This document shows, piece by piece, positions 43,640 through 54,289 of a stretch of 64,000 bases of DNA; position 1 is the first letter of the stretch, and each line of letters starts with the position of its first letter. The notes beneath the pieces are model-generated. The model made no database searches and was not told the DNA's origin. It saw only the letters and a program-made list of their open reading frames with translations. The translations under genes and the position numbers were made by a program. This stretch comes from Pararhizobium qamdonense (lineage in GTDB: Bacteria; Pseudomonadota; Alphaproteobacteria; Rhizobiales; Rhizobiaceae): the NCBI RefSeq assembly GCF_029277445.1, contig NZ_CP119566.1, positions 3,226,001 through 3,290,000 of the forward strand, read 5' to 3'.

Positions 43640-45136
43640 TCAGCCCTCGTAATTGGCGCGAACCAGCTCATCGAGCAGGCGCACGCCGAAGCCGGAGGCC
43701 CAGGACTGGTTGATCTCGTCGGTCGGCGAGCCCATCGCGGTGCCGGCAATATCCAGATGCGCCCAGGGCGTGTCCTTGACGAAGCGCTTGAGGAACTGGG
43801 CTGCGGTGATCGAACCGGCATAGCGGCCGCCGGTGTTCTTCATGTCGGCAAATTTGCTGTCGATCATCTTGTCATATTCCTTGCCGAGCGGCAGGCGCCA
43901 GAGCCTTTCCTGCGTCGTCATCCCCGCCGCCGTCAGCTGGCCGGCCAGCGTGTCGTCATTGGTGAACAGGCCCGCATGATGGCTGCCGAGCGCCACCATG
44001 ACGGCGCCGGTCAAGGTTGCAAGGTTGATCATGAACTGCGGCTTGAAACGGTCGTTGCAATACCAGAGCGCGTCGCACAGCACGAGCCGGCCCTCCGCAT
44101 CGGTATTGATGATCTCGATCGTCTGGCCCGACATCGAGGTGACGATATCGCCGGGACGCTGGGCATTGCCGTCGGGCATGTTTTCCACCAGGCCGATGAT
44201 CCCCACCACATTGGCCTTGGCCTTGCGGGTTGCCAGTACGTGCATCAGGCCGGTCACGGCGGCGGCACCGCCCATGTCGCCCTTCATCTCCTCCATGCCG
44301 GCACCCGGCTTGATCGAGATGCCGCCGCTGTCGAACACCACGCCCTTGCCGACGAAGGCCACGGGCCGGTCCTTCGGCTTGCCGCCCTTCCATTGCATGA
44401 TCGCCAGCCGCGGCGGCCGCACCGAACCCTGCGCCACGCCGAGCAGCGCGCCCATGCCGAGCTTCTTCATTTCCCGTTCGGTGAGAATTTCGACCTCGAT
44501 GCCGAGCTTTTCCAGTTCTTTCGCCTTGGCCGCAAATTCGACGGGACCAAGAATATTGGCCGGTTCGTTGACGAGGTCACGGGCGATGAAGACGCCTTCG
44601 GCGATCGCCTGCGAATGGGTGGCCGCCTTCTTGGCGGCGATCGCCGCACCGGTGACGATCGTCACCTTCACCGGCTTGGGCGGGGTTTTCTGGTCGTCAT
44701 CGTCCTTCTTGGTGGTCTTGTATCTGTCGAAGCTATAGGCATTCATCTCCATGCCGAGGGCGAAATCGGCGGCCGCCTTGCCGGACACGTCAAGGCCGGG
44801 TGCATCGAGGAAAATCGCGACCTTGTCGGCGCCGCGAACCTTGGATGCCGCAGCCCCGCCGGCCTTCAGCCAGTCATGCGCGGTCAAATCGGCGGCGTCG
44901 CCGATGCCGAGTACGAGAATGCGATCGACGGGTGCGCCCTGCGGCGCGACGATATCGAGAGCGCGCAGGGATTTTGCCTTGAACTTGGCGATTCGCGCGG
45001 CCTTGGCAATGATCGCCTCCGGATCGGCTTCCGCAGCGCCGGCCGCCTCTTTTCCGTCAAGAGTCTTGAGCAAGATGGCGAGGCCACCCGACAGGCGTGC
45101 TGATTTGCTGAACCCGATTTCAAATTTCAATGACAT
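43640..45136 (-). CDS. pepA: leucyl aminopeptidase
   Basis: A 498-residue M17 aminopeptidase, a cytosolic hexameric metalloenzyme that removes N-terminal residues. The catalytic domain has the metal ligands in [18 protein letters not shown], the [12 protein letters not shown] segment and the signature [14 protein letters not shown]. The N-terminal domain holds a macro-like fold with a Lys/Asp-rich insert ([15 protein letters not shown], about 145-160). The ATG at 45136 has GGAG 6 nt upstream; upstream in-frame codons are unlikely. It heads a pepA-holC operon divergent from lptF. Confidence 0.95.
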   Translation of the reverse strand: MSLKFEIGFSKSARLSGGLAILLKTLDGKEAAGAAEADPEAIIAKAARIAKFKAKSLRALDIVAPQGAPVDRILVLGIGDAADLTAHDWLKAGGAAASKVRGADKVAIFLDAPGLDVSGKAAADFALGMEMNAYSFDRYKTTKKDDDDQKTPPKPVKVTIVTGAAIAAKKAATHSQAIAEGVFIARDLVNEPANILGPVEFAAKAKELEKLGIEVEILTEREMKKLGMGALLGVAQGSVRPPRLAIMQWKGGKPKDRPVAFVGKGVVFDSGGISIKPGAGMEEMKGDMGGAAAVTGLMHVLATRKAKANVVGIIGLVENMPDGNAQRPGDIVTSMSGQTIEIINTDAEGRLVLCDALWYCNDRFKPQFMINLATLTGAVMVALGSHHAGLFTNDDTLAGQLTAAGMTTQERLWRLPLGKEYDKMIDSKFADMKNTGGRYAGSITAAQFLKRFVKDTPWAHLDIAGTAMGSPTDEINQSWASGFGVRLLDELVRANYEG

Positions 45137-45458
45137 GAAGAACTCCAGAATTGCCTTGTGCCGGCCCCAGTCTGTTACCTGCCGGTTACAGTGGCAAACA
45201 TTCGCCATCTCCCGCAACCCCGGAAACAGCTTCATGCACCGTTGTTGGTTTCGATGACCTTGGCAAGGCGCCACCTTATGTTTAGATGCTGTTAACTATC
45301 ATTCTTTGCCGAGCCTTAGCCCTGCCCTTTTACAATTTGGTTATCGTGGAAAATTTGCATACCGGTTCATTCAGCGCGATAGGGACATCCGGCACGGCGA
45401 TGTCCGCACTGGCGATAGCGAACCGGACGAACGGCAGGAAGATGGTCCAGGACCCCGT
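45137..45458. other. 322-nt gap between divergent pepA and lptF
   Basis: No gene is supported here. A region with TTGCCG (45308-45313 area) followed about 19 nt later by TACAAT near 45332 could be the lptF promoter. The stretch is moderately A+T-rich near 45270-45350 and contains the divergent control region for the LPS-transport operon and pepA. Confidence 0.45.
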
Positions 45459-46634
45459 ATGAAACTGATCGAGCGCTATATCCTGAAGCGGGCAACGGGC
45501 ATGTTCTTTGCCACGCTTTTGCCGCTGATGGCGATTGTCTGGACGACGCAGGCTCTGACCAGCGTCAATCTGGTCACCGATAGCGGCCAGTCGACGCTTG
45601 CGTTCATGCGCCTTGCAACGCTCATTCTGCCCTCGATCATTCCCCTCATCCTTCCCTTCGCGCTGGTGATCGGCGTGGCGCAGACGCTGACGGCGATGAA
45701 TGCCGATTCGGAGCTGACTGTGCTGAATGCCGCCGGCAGCTCGCGCATGACCATCATCCGCCCGGTGATCTATCTCGGCCTTGCGCTCAGCGCCCTGTCC
45801 TTCACCGTCGATAATTTCGTCGAGCCCTATTCCCGCATGGCCGTGCGCAAGATGATCGCCACCGCGCATGCGGACCTTCTGTCCTCGGTCGTGCAGGAAA
45901 ACACCTTCCGCAAGATCGGCGACGGCCTGTATGTCCAGGTCGCCTCGCGGCGCAATGGCGGCGTCCTGCATGGGATTTTCGTCGCCGATTCGCGCGATCC
46001 GGCCTATGAGCTGGTCTACTATGCCCGCGAAGGTGCGGTCGATGACAGCGGCTCGGCGCTGGTGATGAAGGATGGCGAGGTGCATCGCAAATTGCCCAAT
46101 GGCAACGTATCGATCATCAAATTCGACAGCTATGCCTTCGACCTCACCGACATGACCAGGATGGCCGGCCAGGCGACGATCAGAGCCAAGGACCGTGACC
46201 TGCCCTTCCTGATCAATCCCGATCCGAAGGACCCGGTTTACGAGAAAAATCCGCAGGCATTTAGCGCCGAGCTGCATCGGCGGCTAACGGAATGGACCTA
46301 TCCCCTGATCTTCGCCCTGATCGCGCTGGTCTTCAGCAGCGATGCCCGCTCGCACCGGGAAGCCCGCGTGCATCCGATGATCACGGCCCTTCTGACCTGC
46401 CTGTTCATCCGCTGGACAACCTTCTACGCGGCCAATAGCGCGGAGGAATCGCGGCTCTTCATTCCGGTCATGTATCTGATCCCGCTCGGCACCGGCTATC
46501 TGGCGATACGCCAGCTGATGGGCAACAGGCGGCTTGAAATTCCGCTCACGCTGGAGCAGAAGGTCAAGGAGATTCTGGTTCGCCTGCGCCTGACCAAGGC
46601 CAACCCGGCATCTGAGGGAAACCAGGTGCCATGA
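45459..46634 (+). CDS. lptF: LPS export ABC transporter permease LptF
   Basis: A 391-residue inner-membrane permease of the LptB2FGC complex that extracts LPS toward the outer membrane. It opens MKLIERYILKRATGMFFATL, with hydrophobic segments near the ends of the chain and a long periplasmic beta-jellyroll domain (about 135-265) between. The start overlaps lptG (ATGA, 4 nt). It heads a plus-strand operon: lptF-lptG-lptD-surA-pdxA-rsmA. Confidence 0.94.
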   Translation: MKLIERYILKRATGMFFATLLPLMAIVWTTQALTSVNLVTDSGQSTLAFMRLATLILPSIIPLILPFALVIGVAQTLTAMNADSELTVLNAAGSSRMTIIRPVIYLGLALSALSFTVDNFVEPYSRMAVRKMIATAHADLLSSVVQENTFRKIGDGLYVQVASRRNGGVLHGIFVADSRDPAYELVYYAREGAVDDSGSALVMKDGEVHRKLPNGNVSIIKFDSYAFDLTDMTRMAGQATIRAKDRDLPFLINPDPKDPVYEKNPQAFSAELHRRLTEWTYPLIFALIALVFSSDARSHREARVHPMITALLTCLFIRWTTFYAANSAEESRLFIPVMYLIPLGTGYLAIRQLMGNRRLEIPLTLEQKVKEILVRLRLTKANPASEGNQVP

Positions 46635-47716
46635 TCTTCACGACGCTCGGGCGTTATTTTTTCAAGCGATACGCGATCACCACATTCTGGTTCCTCGCCG
46701 GCATCTTCGCCTTGATCTTCATCATCGATTTCAGCGAACTTTCCAACCGGATGTCGCAGCTGCCGCGCTATTCAGTTGCCGGCGCGCTGTTGATGACGAC
46801 GTTCCGCATTCCAATGATTCTACAGCAGACGGTGCCGTTCGTGGCTCTGTTTGCCGGCATGGCGTCGCTGATTTCGCTCAATCGCCGCTATGAACTGGTG
46901 GTGACGCGCGCCGCTGGAATTTCCGCCTGGCAGTTTTTGCAGCCGTTCGTCATCGGCGCGTTCCTGTTTGGCATCGGAACCGTGATTGCGCTCAATCCAA
47001 TTGCTTCCTGGGGCACCAAGCAGGCCGAAGCGCTTGAGGCCGAATGGGGCAGCTCGTCCTCAGCCACATCGGCGATCTCCATTCCGTGGCTGCGCCAGAT
47101 CTATGGAAATGACGACACGATCATCGGCGCGCGCTCCGTTCAGGACGAAGGCAAGACACTGGTCAATGTGACGGTGATCCATTTCGATCCGCTTGGCACG
47201 ATCGTTTTAAGACAGGACGCCCAGTCGGCAAAACTGGAAGATGGTTACTGGCTTCTTAACACCGTCACGGAAACCCGCAACGGCGAGCTTCCACGCCGTC
47301 TCGCTACGGTACAGTTGCCGACTCACCTGAAGCCGGAATTCGTTCAGGAAACGTTGACGAAGGCTGATTCTATTCAATTTTTCGACTTGAGGCGCAAGAT
47401 CGAGGTGGCGAAGTCGTTTGGCTTTCCAACCAATGCGATGGAAACCCAATTCCACTCCATGCTGGCGCTCCCGCTGCTTCTGGTCGCCATGACGCTGATC
47501 GCTGCAAGCGTCTCGTTAAAATTTAGCCGGTTTAACCAATCGAGACCGGTAATTCTCGGTGGAATCCTGTCGGGCTTCGTGCTTTATGTCGTCACCGTGC
47601 TTGTCAAAGCATTCGGGAGCAGCGGCATAGTGCCTCCGTTCGTTGCAGCCTGGTTGCCAGTTGTTGTAGCGATGGCGCTGGGCTCGACGATTCTATTGCA
47701 TGAGGAGGATGGCTAG
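46631..47716 (+). CDS. lptG: LPS export ABC transporter permease LptG
   Basis: A 361-residue partner of LptF. N-terminal membrane segments (FKRYAITTFWFLAGIFALIF), a periplasmic jellyroll from about 135 to 250 and C-terminal membrane segments (SLKFSRFNQSRPVILGGILS, GSSGIVPPFVAAWLPVVV). Its stop shares one base with the lptD GTG start. Tight overlaps on both sides indicate coordinated synthesis of the inner-membrane LPS exporter. Confidence 0.94.
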   Translation: MIFTTLGRYFFKRYAITTFWFLAGIFALIFIIDFSELSNRMSQLPRYSVAGALLMTTFRIPMILQQTVPFVALFAGMASLISLNRRYELVVTRAAGISAWQFLQPFVIGAFLFGIGTVIALNPIASWGTKQAEALEAEWGSSSSATSAISIPWLRQIYGNDDTIIGARSVQDEGKTLVNVTVIHFDPLGTIVLRQDAQSAKLEDGYWLLNTVTETRNGELPRRLATVQLPTHLKPEFVQETLTKADSIQFFDLRRKIEVAKSFGFPTNAMETQFHSMLALPLLLVAMTLIAASVSLKFSRFNQSRPVILGGILSGFVLYVVTVLVKAFGSSGIVPPFVAAWLPVVVAMALGSTILLHEEDG

Positions 47717-50058
47717 TGGCGGCAGGCAACCGCAAACATATCAGGCTGCTGGCGGCCATTCTGCTTTCCGGTGTCGCGCTGCAGGCGCTGACGCCGATCG
47801 CACCCGCATGGGCACAAGAGACCAATATCGATTCGTTCAATCCGACGATGCCCGAAGACGCCAAGATGCTTCTGTCGGCAAACGAGCTCGTCTATAACAG
47901 GGATGCCGAGCGCGTCATCGTGCGCGGGGCGGTCCAGATCAATTACGGCGGCTACCAGATGGTCGCCCAGCAGGTCGAGTACAGCCAGAAGACCGGGCGC
48001 ATCATTGCAACCGGCGAAATCGAGCTGATCGAGCCCGGCGGCAACCGGGTCTATGCCGACCAGATGGACGTGACCGATGATTTCGGCAACGGCTTCATCG
48101 AGCAGCTGCGTGTCGAAACCACGGATCTGACGAAGCTTGCCGCCGTGACCGGCGAACGGCGCAATGGCGAGGAAATGATCCTCAACAATGCCGTCTACAC
48201 CGCCTGCACCCCTTGCGCGACCAATCCCGACCACAAGTCGCTCTGGCACGTCAAGGCACAGCGCATCGTCCAGAACGGCAAGACCCATACGATCCGCATG
48301 GAGAACGCCAAGTTCGAGCTGTTCGGCCAACCGATCCTGTACCTGCCGGTGCTGGAGGTTCCAGACCAGACGGTGAAGCGCAAGAGCGGCTTCCTGTTTC
48401 CGAAATTCGGCTATACCCAGAAGCTCGGCGCCGGCGTCAGCGTTCCCTATTACTGGGCGATCTCGCCCTATATGGACGCGACCGTGACGGCGACCGGCCT
48501 GACCCGCCAGGGCTTCCTGCTGCAGGGCGAATTCCGCCAGCGCTTTGCCAACGGCGAACATATTCTCAGCATGGCCGGTATCAGCCAGCTGAACCGCAGC
48601 AGCTTCACCGGTGGCACCGTCGACGCCCAGGAAACCAATCGCGGCATGATCGGCTCGCAGGGCCGGTTTGAGATCAATCCGCGCTGGACCTTCGGCTGGG
48701 ACGTTCTCGTCCAGAGCGACAACAATTTCGCCAGGACCTACGAGCTTTCGACCTTCGACGGCACGACGCTGACCAACCAGGCGTACCTTACGGGTCTCGG
48801 CAAGCGCAATTTCTTCGACGCCCGCGCCTTCTATTTCGACATCCAGGATGCCGATCCCAACAGCATCGCCGAAAACAAGCAGGCCGTCGCCCAGGTTCTG
48901 GATTATTCCTATACCCATCCCGAACCGGTATTCGGCGGCGAACTGACCGCAGACATCAACCTGACCAACATCAATCGCAACCGCGAGGATTCCTACTCCG
49001 TTGGTCCCATCGGCGACGAGGTCTACCGTTTCCGCGGTCTCGAAGGCACCTATCACCGCCTGTCGGCCGATCTGGAATGGAAGCGCAACTTCATCGTTCC
49101 CGGCGGCCTGTCGCTGACGCCGATTCTTGCGGCGCGCGGCGATCTCATCGGTTCCTCGATGGCCAATCCGGGTCCCGATTATACCGGCAACTTCGACAGC
49201 GATGACGCGGCAACGCGCCGGATGCTGACGGCCGGTATCGATGCGCGCTATCCGATCCTTTTGACGACCGACTATAGCAGCCACATCATCGAGCCGATCG
49301 CCCAGATCTTTGCCCGTCCTGACGAGGAATATGCCGGCGGCCTGCCGAACGAGGATGCGCAGAGCTTCGTGTTCGACGCGACATCGCTGTTCGACCGTGA
49401 CAAGTTCTCCGGCTTTGACCGTATCGAAGGCGGAACGCGAGCCAATCTCGGTGTTCGCTACACCGGCGCGCTCGGCAATGGCTACGCGCTGCGCGCGATT
49501 GCCGGCCAGTCGTTTCATCTTGGCGGCTTGAATTCGTTTGCGACCGACGATCTGGTCAAGGCGGGTTCTGATTCCGGCCTTGAAACCAACCGGTCCGACT
49601 ATGTGGCCATGGTCGGGATCGATGCGCCGTCCGGCATTACCGCCAGCTTCAGCAGCCGTTTCGACGAGCGCAATCTCGACATGCGCCGCGCCGATGCGTC
49701 GCTCGGCTACCAGGGCATCCTGTGGCAGACGGCCGTGACCTATACCAGCATCCAGGCGCAGCCGCTCTATGGCTCGACCAGGGACCAGGACGAACTGCAG
49801 ACGGCGGCGGCTTACAAATTTGCCGATTACTGGTCGGTATTCGGCTCCGTCACCTATGATCTGAACAGCAATGTCATCACCCGCAACGGCATCGGCATCA
49901 CCTATGACGACCGCGATACGATCTTCTCGCTGGTCTACAAGGAAGAGCGCGACAGCGATCAATCCATCGCCAATGACTGGTCGATCGGCGCACGCATCAG
50001 CTTCCGGACGCTTGGCGATATCGATGTGGGCGACACGAAGTTTGACGGCCTGAACTAG
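47716..50058 (+). CDS. lptD: LPS-assembly protein LptD
   Basis: A 780-residue outer-membrane protein that inserts LPS into the outer leaflet. A signal peptide (LLAAILLSGVALQALTPIAP; cleavage after WAQ) is followed by an OstA/jellyroll domain (NELVYNRDAERVIVRGAVQI, residues about 60-190), then the large C-terminal barrel. A CxxC-like pair lies in YTACTPCATNPDHKS. The start is GTG at 47716 with a GAGGAGGAT site and a 1-nt overlap with lptG. Barrel length is in the normal range. Confidence 0.95.
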   Translation: MAAGNRKHIRLLAAILLSGVALQALTPIAPAWAQETNIDSFNPTMPEDAKMLLSANELVYNRDAERVIVRGAVQINYGGYQMVAQQVEYSQKTGRIIATGEIELIEPGGNRVYADQMDVTDDFGNGFIEQLRVETTDLTKLAAVTGERRNGEEMILNNAVYTACTPCATNPDHKSLWHVKAQRIVQNGKTHTIRMENAKFELFGQPILYLPVLEVPDQTVKRKSGFLFPKFGYTQKLGAGVSVPYYWAISPYMDATVTATGLTRQGFLLQGEFRQRFANGEHILSMAGISQLNRSSFTGGTVDAQETNRGMIGSQGRFEINPRWTFGWDVLVQSDNNFARTYELSTFDGTTLTNQAYLTGLGKRNFFDARAFYFDIQDADPNSIAENKQAVAQVLDYSYTHPEPVFGGELTADINLTNINRNREDSYSVGPIGDEVYRFRGLEGTYHRLSADLEWKRNFIVPGGLSLTPILAARGDLIGSSMANPGPDYTGNFDSDDAATRRMLTAGIDARYPILLTTDYSSHIIEPIAQIFARPDEEYAGGLPNEDAQSFVFDATSLFDRDKFSGFDRIEGGTRANLGVRYTGALGNGYALRAIAGQSFHLGGLNSFATDDLVKAGSDSGLETNRSDYVAMVGIDAPSGITASFSSRFDERNLDMRRADASLGYQGILWQTAVTYTSIQAQPLYGSTRDQDELQTAAAYKFADYWSVFGSVTYDLNSNVITRNGIGITYDDRDTIFSLVYKEERDSDQSIANDWSIGARISFRTLGDIDVGDTKFDGLN

Positions 50059-50291
50059 GACGCGCCGTGGCTGTGGCGCGCCGTTTCCTCTGCGCCAAGT
50101 ATGGCGCAGAGCCCAATAAAGGGGCGATTGACGGCCTGATTGCACTTTTTGCGGCAACCGGTGGGGTCTTGTCATTGTTCGGCCGCATGTATTATGCATC
50201 CTTGCACGCACATGCGCGCGATGACGGCGCTTGGCAAGAAGACCACGACCCCGGACACCCGATGTCCGGCGGCCACTGAAAAGGACAAAGA

Positions 50292-51236
50292 ATGGGCGGG
50301 AAGCTTTCGATCACGCGCACGGTTTCGGCAATGATCCTTGCCTGCGGCCTCGCACTCTCCTCCGCACCGGTCACCTATGCCGCGAGCGTCAAGGTCGTTG
50401 CCGTCGTCAACGGCACGCCGCTCACGTCCGGCGACGTTGCCAAGCGCGCAGCCTTCATGCGCCTGCAGCACCAGAGCGGTGGCCCGGACGCGGCTCGCCA
50501 GCAGATGATCGATGAACTCCTCAGGCGCGAGGAAATCCTGCGTTTGAACGCCTCCGTCAGCAGCACCGACGTCGAAGCAGCCGTCGGGCGCTTTGCGGCC
50601 GGCAACAAGCTCTCGGTCCAGCAGCTGTCGCAGATCCTCGATCAGGCCGGCGTCGGCATCGATCACTTCCGCAATTATGTCGCTGTGTCCATGAGCTGGC
50701 CACGGGCGGTCAACGCCCGCTTCGGCGGCGGTGGCGGTGGACGCCTGTCCAATGAGGAACTCGTCCGGCGCATGCAGGAAAATGGCGGCCAGAAGCCGGT
50801 AACCACCGAATATTTCCTGCAACAGGTGATCTTCGTCGTCCCCGCCTCCAAGCGCAATGCCATCATCGGCAAGCGCCAGGCCGAAGCCAATGCGTCGCGT
50901 GCGAAATATCCGGGCTGTGAGCAGGCCAAGGCCTTTGCCGCCACGATGCGCGACGTCTCGATCCGCAGCCTTGGCCGCATGATGGTGCAGGAAATTCCGG
51001 CCGACTGGAAGCCGCTCGTCGAAAAGGCCGGCGAGAACGGCACGACCGGCACGCGCGTCACCGAACGCGGCGTCGAATATCTCGCCATCTGCAAGAAGCG
51101 CGAAGTTTCCGACGATGCGGCTGCCGAAATCGTGTTCCGCGCCGAAGATATCGGCAAGAAGGGCGATGGCGAAGACGCCAACAGCAAGAAATATGTCGAG
51201 GAACTGCGCAAGCGCGCCCAGATCGTCCAGAAGTAA
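50292..51236 (+). CDS. SurA-like periplasmic chaperone
   Basis: A 314-residue exported protein with an N-terminal SurA-type chaperone domain ([20 protein letters not shown], about 34-53, and [19 protein letters not shown]). A signal peptide ends near VTYAA. It is shorter than E. coli SurA (428), and the region after residue 160 shows only remote likeness to a parvulin domain, so PPIase activity is doubtful. The ATG has AAAGGA 7 nt upstream. Its place between lptD and pdxA matches the enterobacterial order lptD-surA-pdxA-rsmA, which supports a role in outer-membrane protein (for example LptD) folding. Confidence 0.85.
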   Translation: MGGKLSITRTVSAMILACGLALSSAPVTYAASVKVVAVVNGTPLTSGDVAKRAAFMRLQHQSGGPDAARQQMIDELLRREEILRLNASVSSTDVEAAVGRFAAGNKLSVQQLSQILDQAGVGIDHFRNYVAVSMSWPRAVNARFGGGGGGRLSNEELVRRMQENGGQKPVTTEYFLQQVIFVVPASKRNAIIGKRQAEANASRAKYPGCEQAKAFAATMRDVSIRSLGRMMVQEIPADWKPLVEKAGENGTTGTRVTERGVEYLAICKKREVSDDAAAEIVFRAEDIGKKGDGEDANSKKYVEELRKRAQIVQK

Positions 51237-51246
51237 CACAAGCAGC

Positions 51247-52275
51247 ATGAGCCCGACGCGCGACAGGCCGCTCGCCCTGACCATGGGCGATCCCGCCGGG
51301 ATCGGCCTCGACATCACCATTGACGCCTGGATCAATCGCCGGGCCTGGCAGACGCCGCCGTTCATTCTGATCGGCGACCCGTCGGCTCTCGCAGAACGCG
51401 CCCGCGCGCTTGGCCACGAGATCGCGGTTCGCGAGACCGATTGCGCTGCGGCTTGCGCCGTCTTCGACAGCGCGCTTCCGGTTTTGCCGGTGGCCTGCGC
51501 CAGCCCGGTCCATGCGGGCCTGCCGGATTCCGCCAATGCGGGCGCCATCACCGGCGCCATCGAAACCGCCGTGCGGCTCACCATGGATGGTGCGGCCTGC
51601 GCCATCGTCACCAATCCGATTGCCAAATCCGTGCTCTACGATGCGGGCTTTCAATTTCCCGGCCATACCGAATTTCTCGCCGATCTCGGGGCGCGCCTGA
51701 CCGGAGAGCCGCTCTTGCCGGTGATGATGCTGGCCGGACCGAAGCTGAAGGCCGTCCCGGTGACAATCCATATTCCGCTGAAGGATGTGCCTGACCAGTT
51801 GACCGGCGATCTCATCTACCGGACCTGCGCGATTACTGTGCGGGACCTGAAGGAGCGCTTCGGCCTTGTCTCTCCGCGTGTGGCCGTTGCCGGCCTCAAT
51901 CCGCATGCTGGGGAAAACGGCGCGCTCGGTCTTGAAGACGATGCCGTCATCCGTCCCGCCATCGAGCGGCTGAGAGCGGAAGGTGTCGATATAACCGGCC
52001 CCCTGCCCGCCGATACCATGTTTCACGACCGCGCCCGCGCCACCTATGACGTGGCGATCTGCATGTATCACGATCAGGCGCTGATCCCGGCCAAGGCGCT
52101 GGGTTTCGACGACAGCGTCAACGTAACGCTCGGCCTGCCATTCATCCGCACCTCGCCGGATCATGGCACCGCGTTCAGCCTGGCCGGCAAGGGCATCGCC
52201 CGCGCCGACAGCGTGCTGGCAGCCCTGCGTCTGGCGCAGGAGCTTTCCGGCAACGCCGTGCGGGGACAGAGCTGA
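51247..52275 (+). CDS. pdxA: 4-hydroxythreonine-4-phosphate dehydrogenase
   Basis: A 342-residue PdxA that oxidises 4-phosphohydroxy-L-threonine with NAD(P) in vitamin B6 synthesis. It opens with [15 protein letters not shown] (8-22). Metal-ligand histidines are seen in [26 protein letters not shown] and [13 protein letters not shown]; the C-terminal block is [16 protein letters not shown]. It starts 10 nt after the chaperone gene, and its stop overlaps the rsmA start by one base. Confidence 0.96.
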   Translation: MSPTRDRPLALTMGDPAGIGLDITIDAWINRRAWQTPPFILIGDPSALAERARALGHEIAVRETDCAAACAVFDSALPVLPVACASPVHAGLPDSANAGAITGAIETAVRLTMDGAACAIVTNPIAKSVLYDAGFQFPGHTEFLADLGARLTGEPLLPVMMLAGPKLKAVPVTIHIPLKDVPDQLTGDLIYRTCAITVRDLKERFGLVSPRVAVAGLNPHAGENGALGLEDDAVIRPAIERLRAEGVDITGPLPADTMFHDRARATYDVAICMYHDQALIPAKALGFDDSVNVTLGLPFIRTSPDHGTAFSLAGKGIARADSVLAALRLAQELSGNAVRGQS

Positions 52276-53102
52276 TGGCGGCGATCGACGGCCTGCCGCC
52301 GCTGCGCGACGTGATTGCCCGCCACGGCCTCGACGCGAAGAAAGCGCTTGGCCAGAACTTCCTGCTCGATCTCAACCTCACCCAGAAGATCGCCCGCACG
52401 GCGGGCCCTCTGGAGGGTGTGACGGTGATCGAGGTCGGCCCGGGTCCGGGCGGCCTCACCCGCGCCATCCTGTCGCTCGGTGCCAAGAAGGTGATTGCCA
52501 TCGAGCGCGACGCCCGCTGCCTGCCTGCCCTTGCCGAGATCGCCGATTTCTACCCCGGCCGCCTCGACGTCATCGAAGGCGATGCGCTGAAAACGCCGTT
52601 CGAAGAGCTTGCCGGCGGCGGCCCGGTCAAGATCATTGCCAACCTGCCCTATAATGTCGGCACCCAGCTTCTGGTCAATTGGCTTTTACCGGCGGCATGG
52701 CCGCCGTTCTACCAGTCGATGACGCTGATGTTCCAGCGCGAAGTCGGTTTGCGGATCGTTGCCAAGGCCAATGACGATCACTACGGCCGCCTCGGCGTGC
52801 TCTGCGGCTGGCGCACCCATGCACGCATGGCCTTCGACGTCCCCCCCCAGGCCTTCTCGCCACCTCCGAAGGTCACCTCCTCGGTGGTGCATCTCGAACC
52901 GATCGAAAACCCGATCCCATGCGCTGCCGCAGACCTCGAAAAAGTGACGATGGCCGCATTCGGCCAACGCCGCAAGATGCTGCGCCAAAGCGTCAAATCC
53001 ATCGGCGGCGAAGCGCTGCTTGCGAAGGCCGAGATCGACCCGAAACGCCGGGCGGAAACGCTGTCGGTGGAAGAGTTTTGCCGGTTGGCGAATTGTTTAT
53101 AA
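52275..53102 (+). CDS. rsmA: 16S rRNA (adenine(1518)-N6/adenine(1519)-N6)-dimethyltransferase
   Basis: A 275-residue KsgA/RsmA that dimethylates two adenines in 16S rRNA, a late ribosome maturation step. The SAM-binding motif is [16 protein letters not shown] (about 54-69), the GQNFLLD N-terminus is intact, and the catalytic motif is ANLPYNVGT. Start overlaps the pdxA stop (TGATG). It closes the lptF operon; beyond it lies the 0.5-kb repeat region. The stop is followed by the inverted-repeat module, which may also end transcription. Confidence 0.96.
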   Translation: MAAIDGLPPLRDVIARHGLDAKKALGQNFLLDLNLTQKIARTAGPLEGVTVIEVGPGPGGLTRAILSLGAKKVIAIERDARCLPALAEIADFYPGRLDVIEGDALKTPFEELAGGGPVKIIANLPYNVGTQLLVNWLLPAAWPPFYQSMTLMFQREVGLRIVAKANDDHYGRLGVLCGWRTHARMAFDVPPQAFSPPPKVTSSVVHLEPIENPIPCAAADLEKVTMAAFGQRRKMLRQSVKSIGGEALLAKAEIDPKRRAETLSVEEFCRLANCL

Positions 53103-53108
53103 ACGGCG

Positions 53109-53245
53109 GTCTCCCCCTTCTCCCCAGCGGGGAGAAGTGCCGAGCGCAGGCGAGGCGATGAGGGGGTCTTTCCGCGAATTCTGTGCGCGCCGCCCCCTCA
53201 TCCGGCCCTGCGGGCCACCTTCTCCCCGCTGGGGAGAAGAGGGAG
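53109..53245. repeat. RIME-like palindromic mosaic element
   Basis: A palindromic module at 53109-53187 (core CTTCTCCCCAGCGGGGAGAAG, then GCGAGGCGATGAGGGGGTC) is followed by an inverted counterpart ending near 53245 (CTTCTCCCCGCTGGGGAGAAG). The outer arms can pair. This resembles Rhizobium-specific intergenic mosaic elements. No coding capacity. Confidence 0.7.
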
Positions 53246-53325
53246 CGCGCGGCAACTCCCGTCGGACGATCAGGGCGGCCCGCGCCGCAAGCAGATCGGC
53301 GAATTAACCTTCGACGGCAACCCCG

Positions 53326-53404
53326 GTCTCCCCCTTCTCCCCAGCGGGGAGAAGTGCCGAGCCTAGGCGAGGCGATGAGGGGGTCTTTCGGCGGATTCTG
53401 TGCG
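53326..53404. repeat. second copy of the 79-bp module
   Basis: A direct copy of 53109-53187, with about four differences in 79 bases, ending at TTCTGTGCG. It lacks the same inverted partner and instead runs into another palindromic element. Confidence 0.75.
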
Positions 53405-53414
53405 TGGCGTCCGC

Positions 53415-53566
53415 ACCCCCTCTGTCACTCCGTGACATCTCCCCCTCAAGGGGGGAGATTCGCCGTAGGCTATGTGCCCTCAGGAATTATAGATTTTGCA
53501 AGCGGCGAGGAAAAAGAATGATCTCCCCCCTTGAGGGGGAGATGTCACGACGTGACAGAGGGGGAT
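53415..53566. repeat. 152-bp element with 45-bp inverted ends
   Basis: The left end 53415-53459 (core CTGTCACTCCGTGACATCTC, then CCCCTCAAGGGGGGAGAT) is nearly the exact inverse of the right end 53521-53566. The interior contains an AT-rich stretch with GATTTTGCAAG near 53490. Same CTCCCCCTTGAGGGGGAG module occurs near 63.28 kb. No gene. Confidence 0.75.
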
Positions 53567-53621
53567 GGGCCACACGGCGTGCAGTCGCGGCCCTCCTCAG
53601 ACAACACGCAGCCTAAAAATA

Positions 53622-54287
53622 TCAAAGCTTCGGCGTTTCCGTCAGCAACCCATTCACAAACTCGAACAGCCCCGGACGCCGGTCGCGGCGGAGCCGTTCG
53701 GCTTCGACGATGGCCTGGACGGAGGCGAAGGCGCTGTCGAGGTCCTCGTTGACGACGATATAGTCATATTCCAGCCAGTGCTCGATCTCGGAGCGGGAAT
53801 TGGCCAGCCGGGTGGCGATGACCTCTTCGGTGTCTTCGGCGCGGCGGTGCAGGCGCGATTGCAGCTCCGCCATGGTCGGCGGCAGGATGAAGATCGAGAC
53901 GACGTCGCCGCCCATCTTTTCCTGCAGCTGCTGGGCGCCCTGCCAGTCGATATCGAACAGCATATCCTGTCCCTCCGACATGGCCGCCTCGACGGCATCG
54001 CGCGGCGTGCCGTAGAAATTGCCGTGCACCTCGGCCCATTCCAGAAGCGCGTCGGTCTGGCGAAGCCCCTCGAATTCGCGGATCGACTTAAAGAAATAAT
54101 GCCGCCCGTCGATTTCACTCGGACGCCGTTTGCGCGTCGTCACGCTGACCGAGATGCTCATATGCGGATCGGATTCAAGCAGATTGCGCGCAATGGTCGA
54201 TTTGCCGGCCCCCGAAGGCGAGGAGATCACCAGCATGAGACCGCGGCGCTGAATGGCTTTGGTTGAAGTTTGGCTCACGGGGCTCAT
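53622..54287 (-). CDS. gmk: guanylate kinase
   Basis: A roughly 221-residue GMP kinase making GDP from GMP and ATP. P-loop [12 protein letters not shown] lies near residues 20-31, the GMP-binding region is [20 protein letters not shown], and the segment [16 protein letters not shown] and [10 protein letters not shown] follow. The start at 54287 has GGAG 5 nt upstream; a GTG at 54293 would overlap the yicC stop. Directly downstream of yicC. Length is normal. It lies next to the repeat region. Confidence 0.96.
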   Translation of the reverse strand: MSPVSQTSTKAIQRRGLMLVISSPSGAGKSTIARNLLESDPHMSISVSVTTRKRRPSEIDGRHYFFKSIREFEGLRQTDALLEWAEVHGNFYGTPRDAVEAAMSEGQDMLFDIDWQGAQQLQEKMGGDVVSIFILPPTMAELQSRLHRRAEDTEEVIATRLANSRSEIEHWLEYDYIVVNEDLDSAFASVQAIVEAERLRRDRRPGLFEFVNGLLTETPKL

Positions 54288-54289
54288 GG

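Noticed and set aside
47713..50211. 832-codon open frame opposite lptD
   Set aside because: It is the high-GC antisense shadow of lptD. Its translation has no recognisable domain and is biased toward Arg, Ala, Gly and Asp, as is usual for shadow frames; lptD has signal peptide, OstA domain and correct operon overlaps.
53103..53621. Short open frames within the palindromic repeats
   Set aside because: They follow the repeat modules, have no ribosome sites and translate to low-complexity Arg/Pro-rich peptides.
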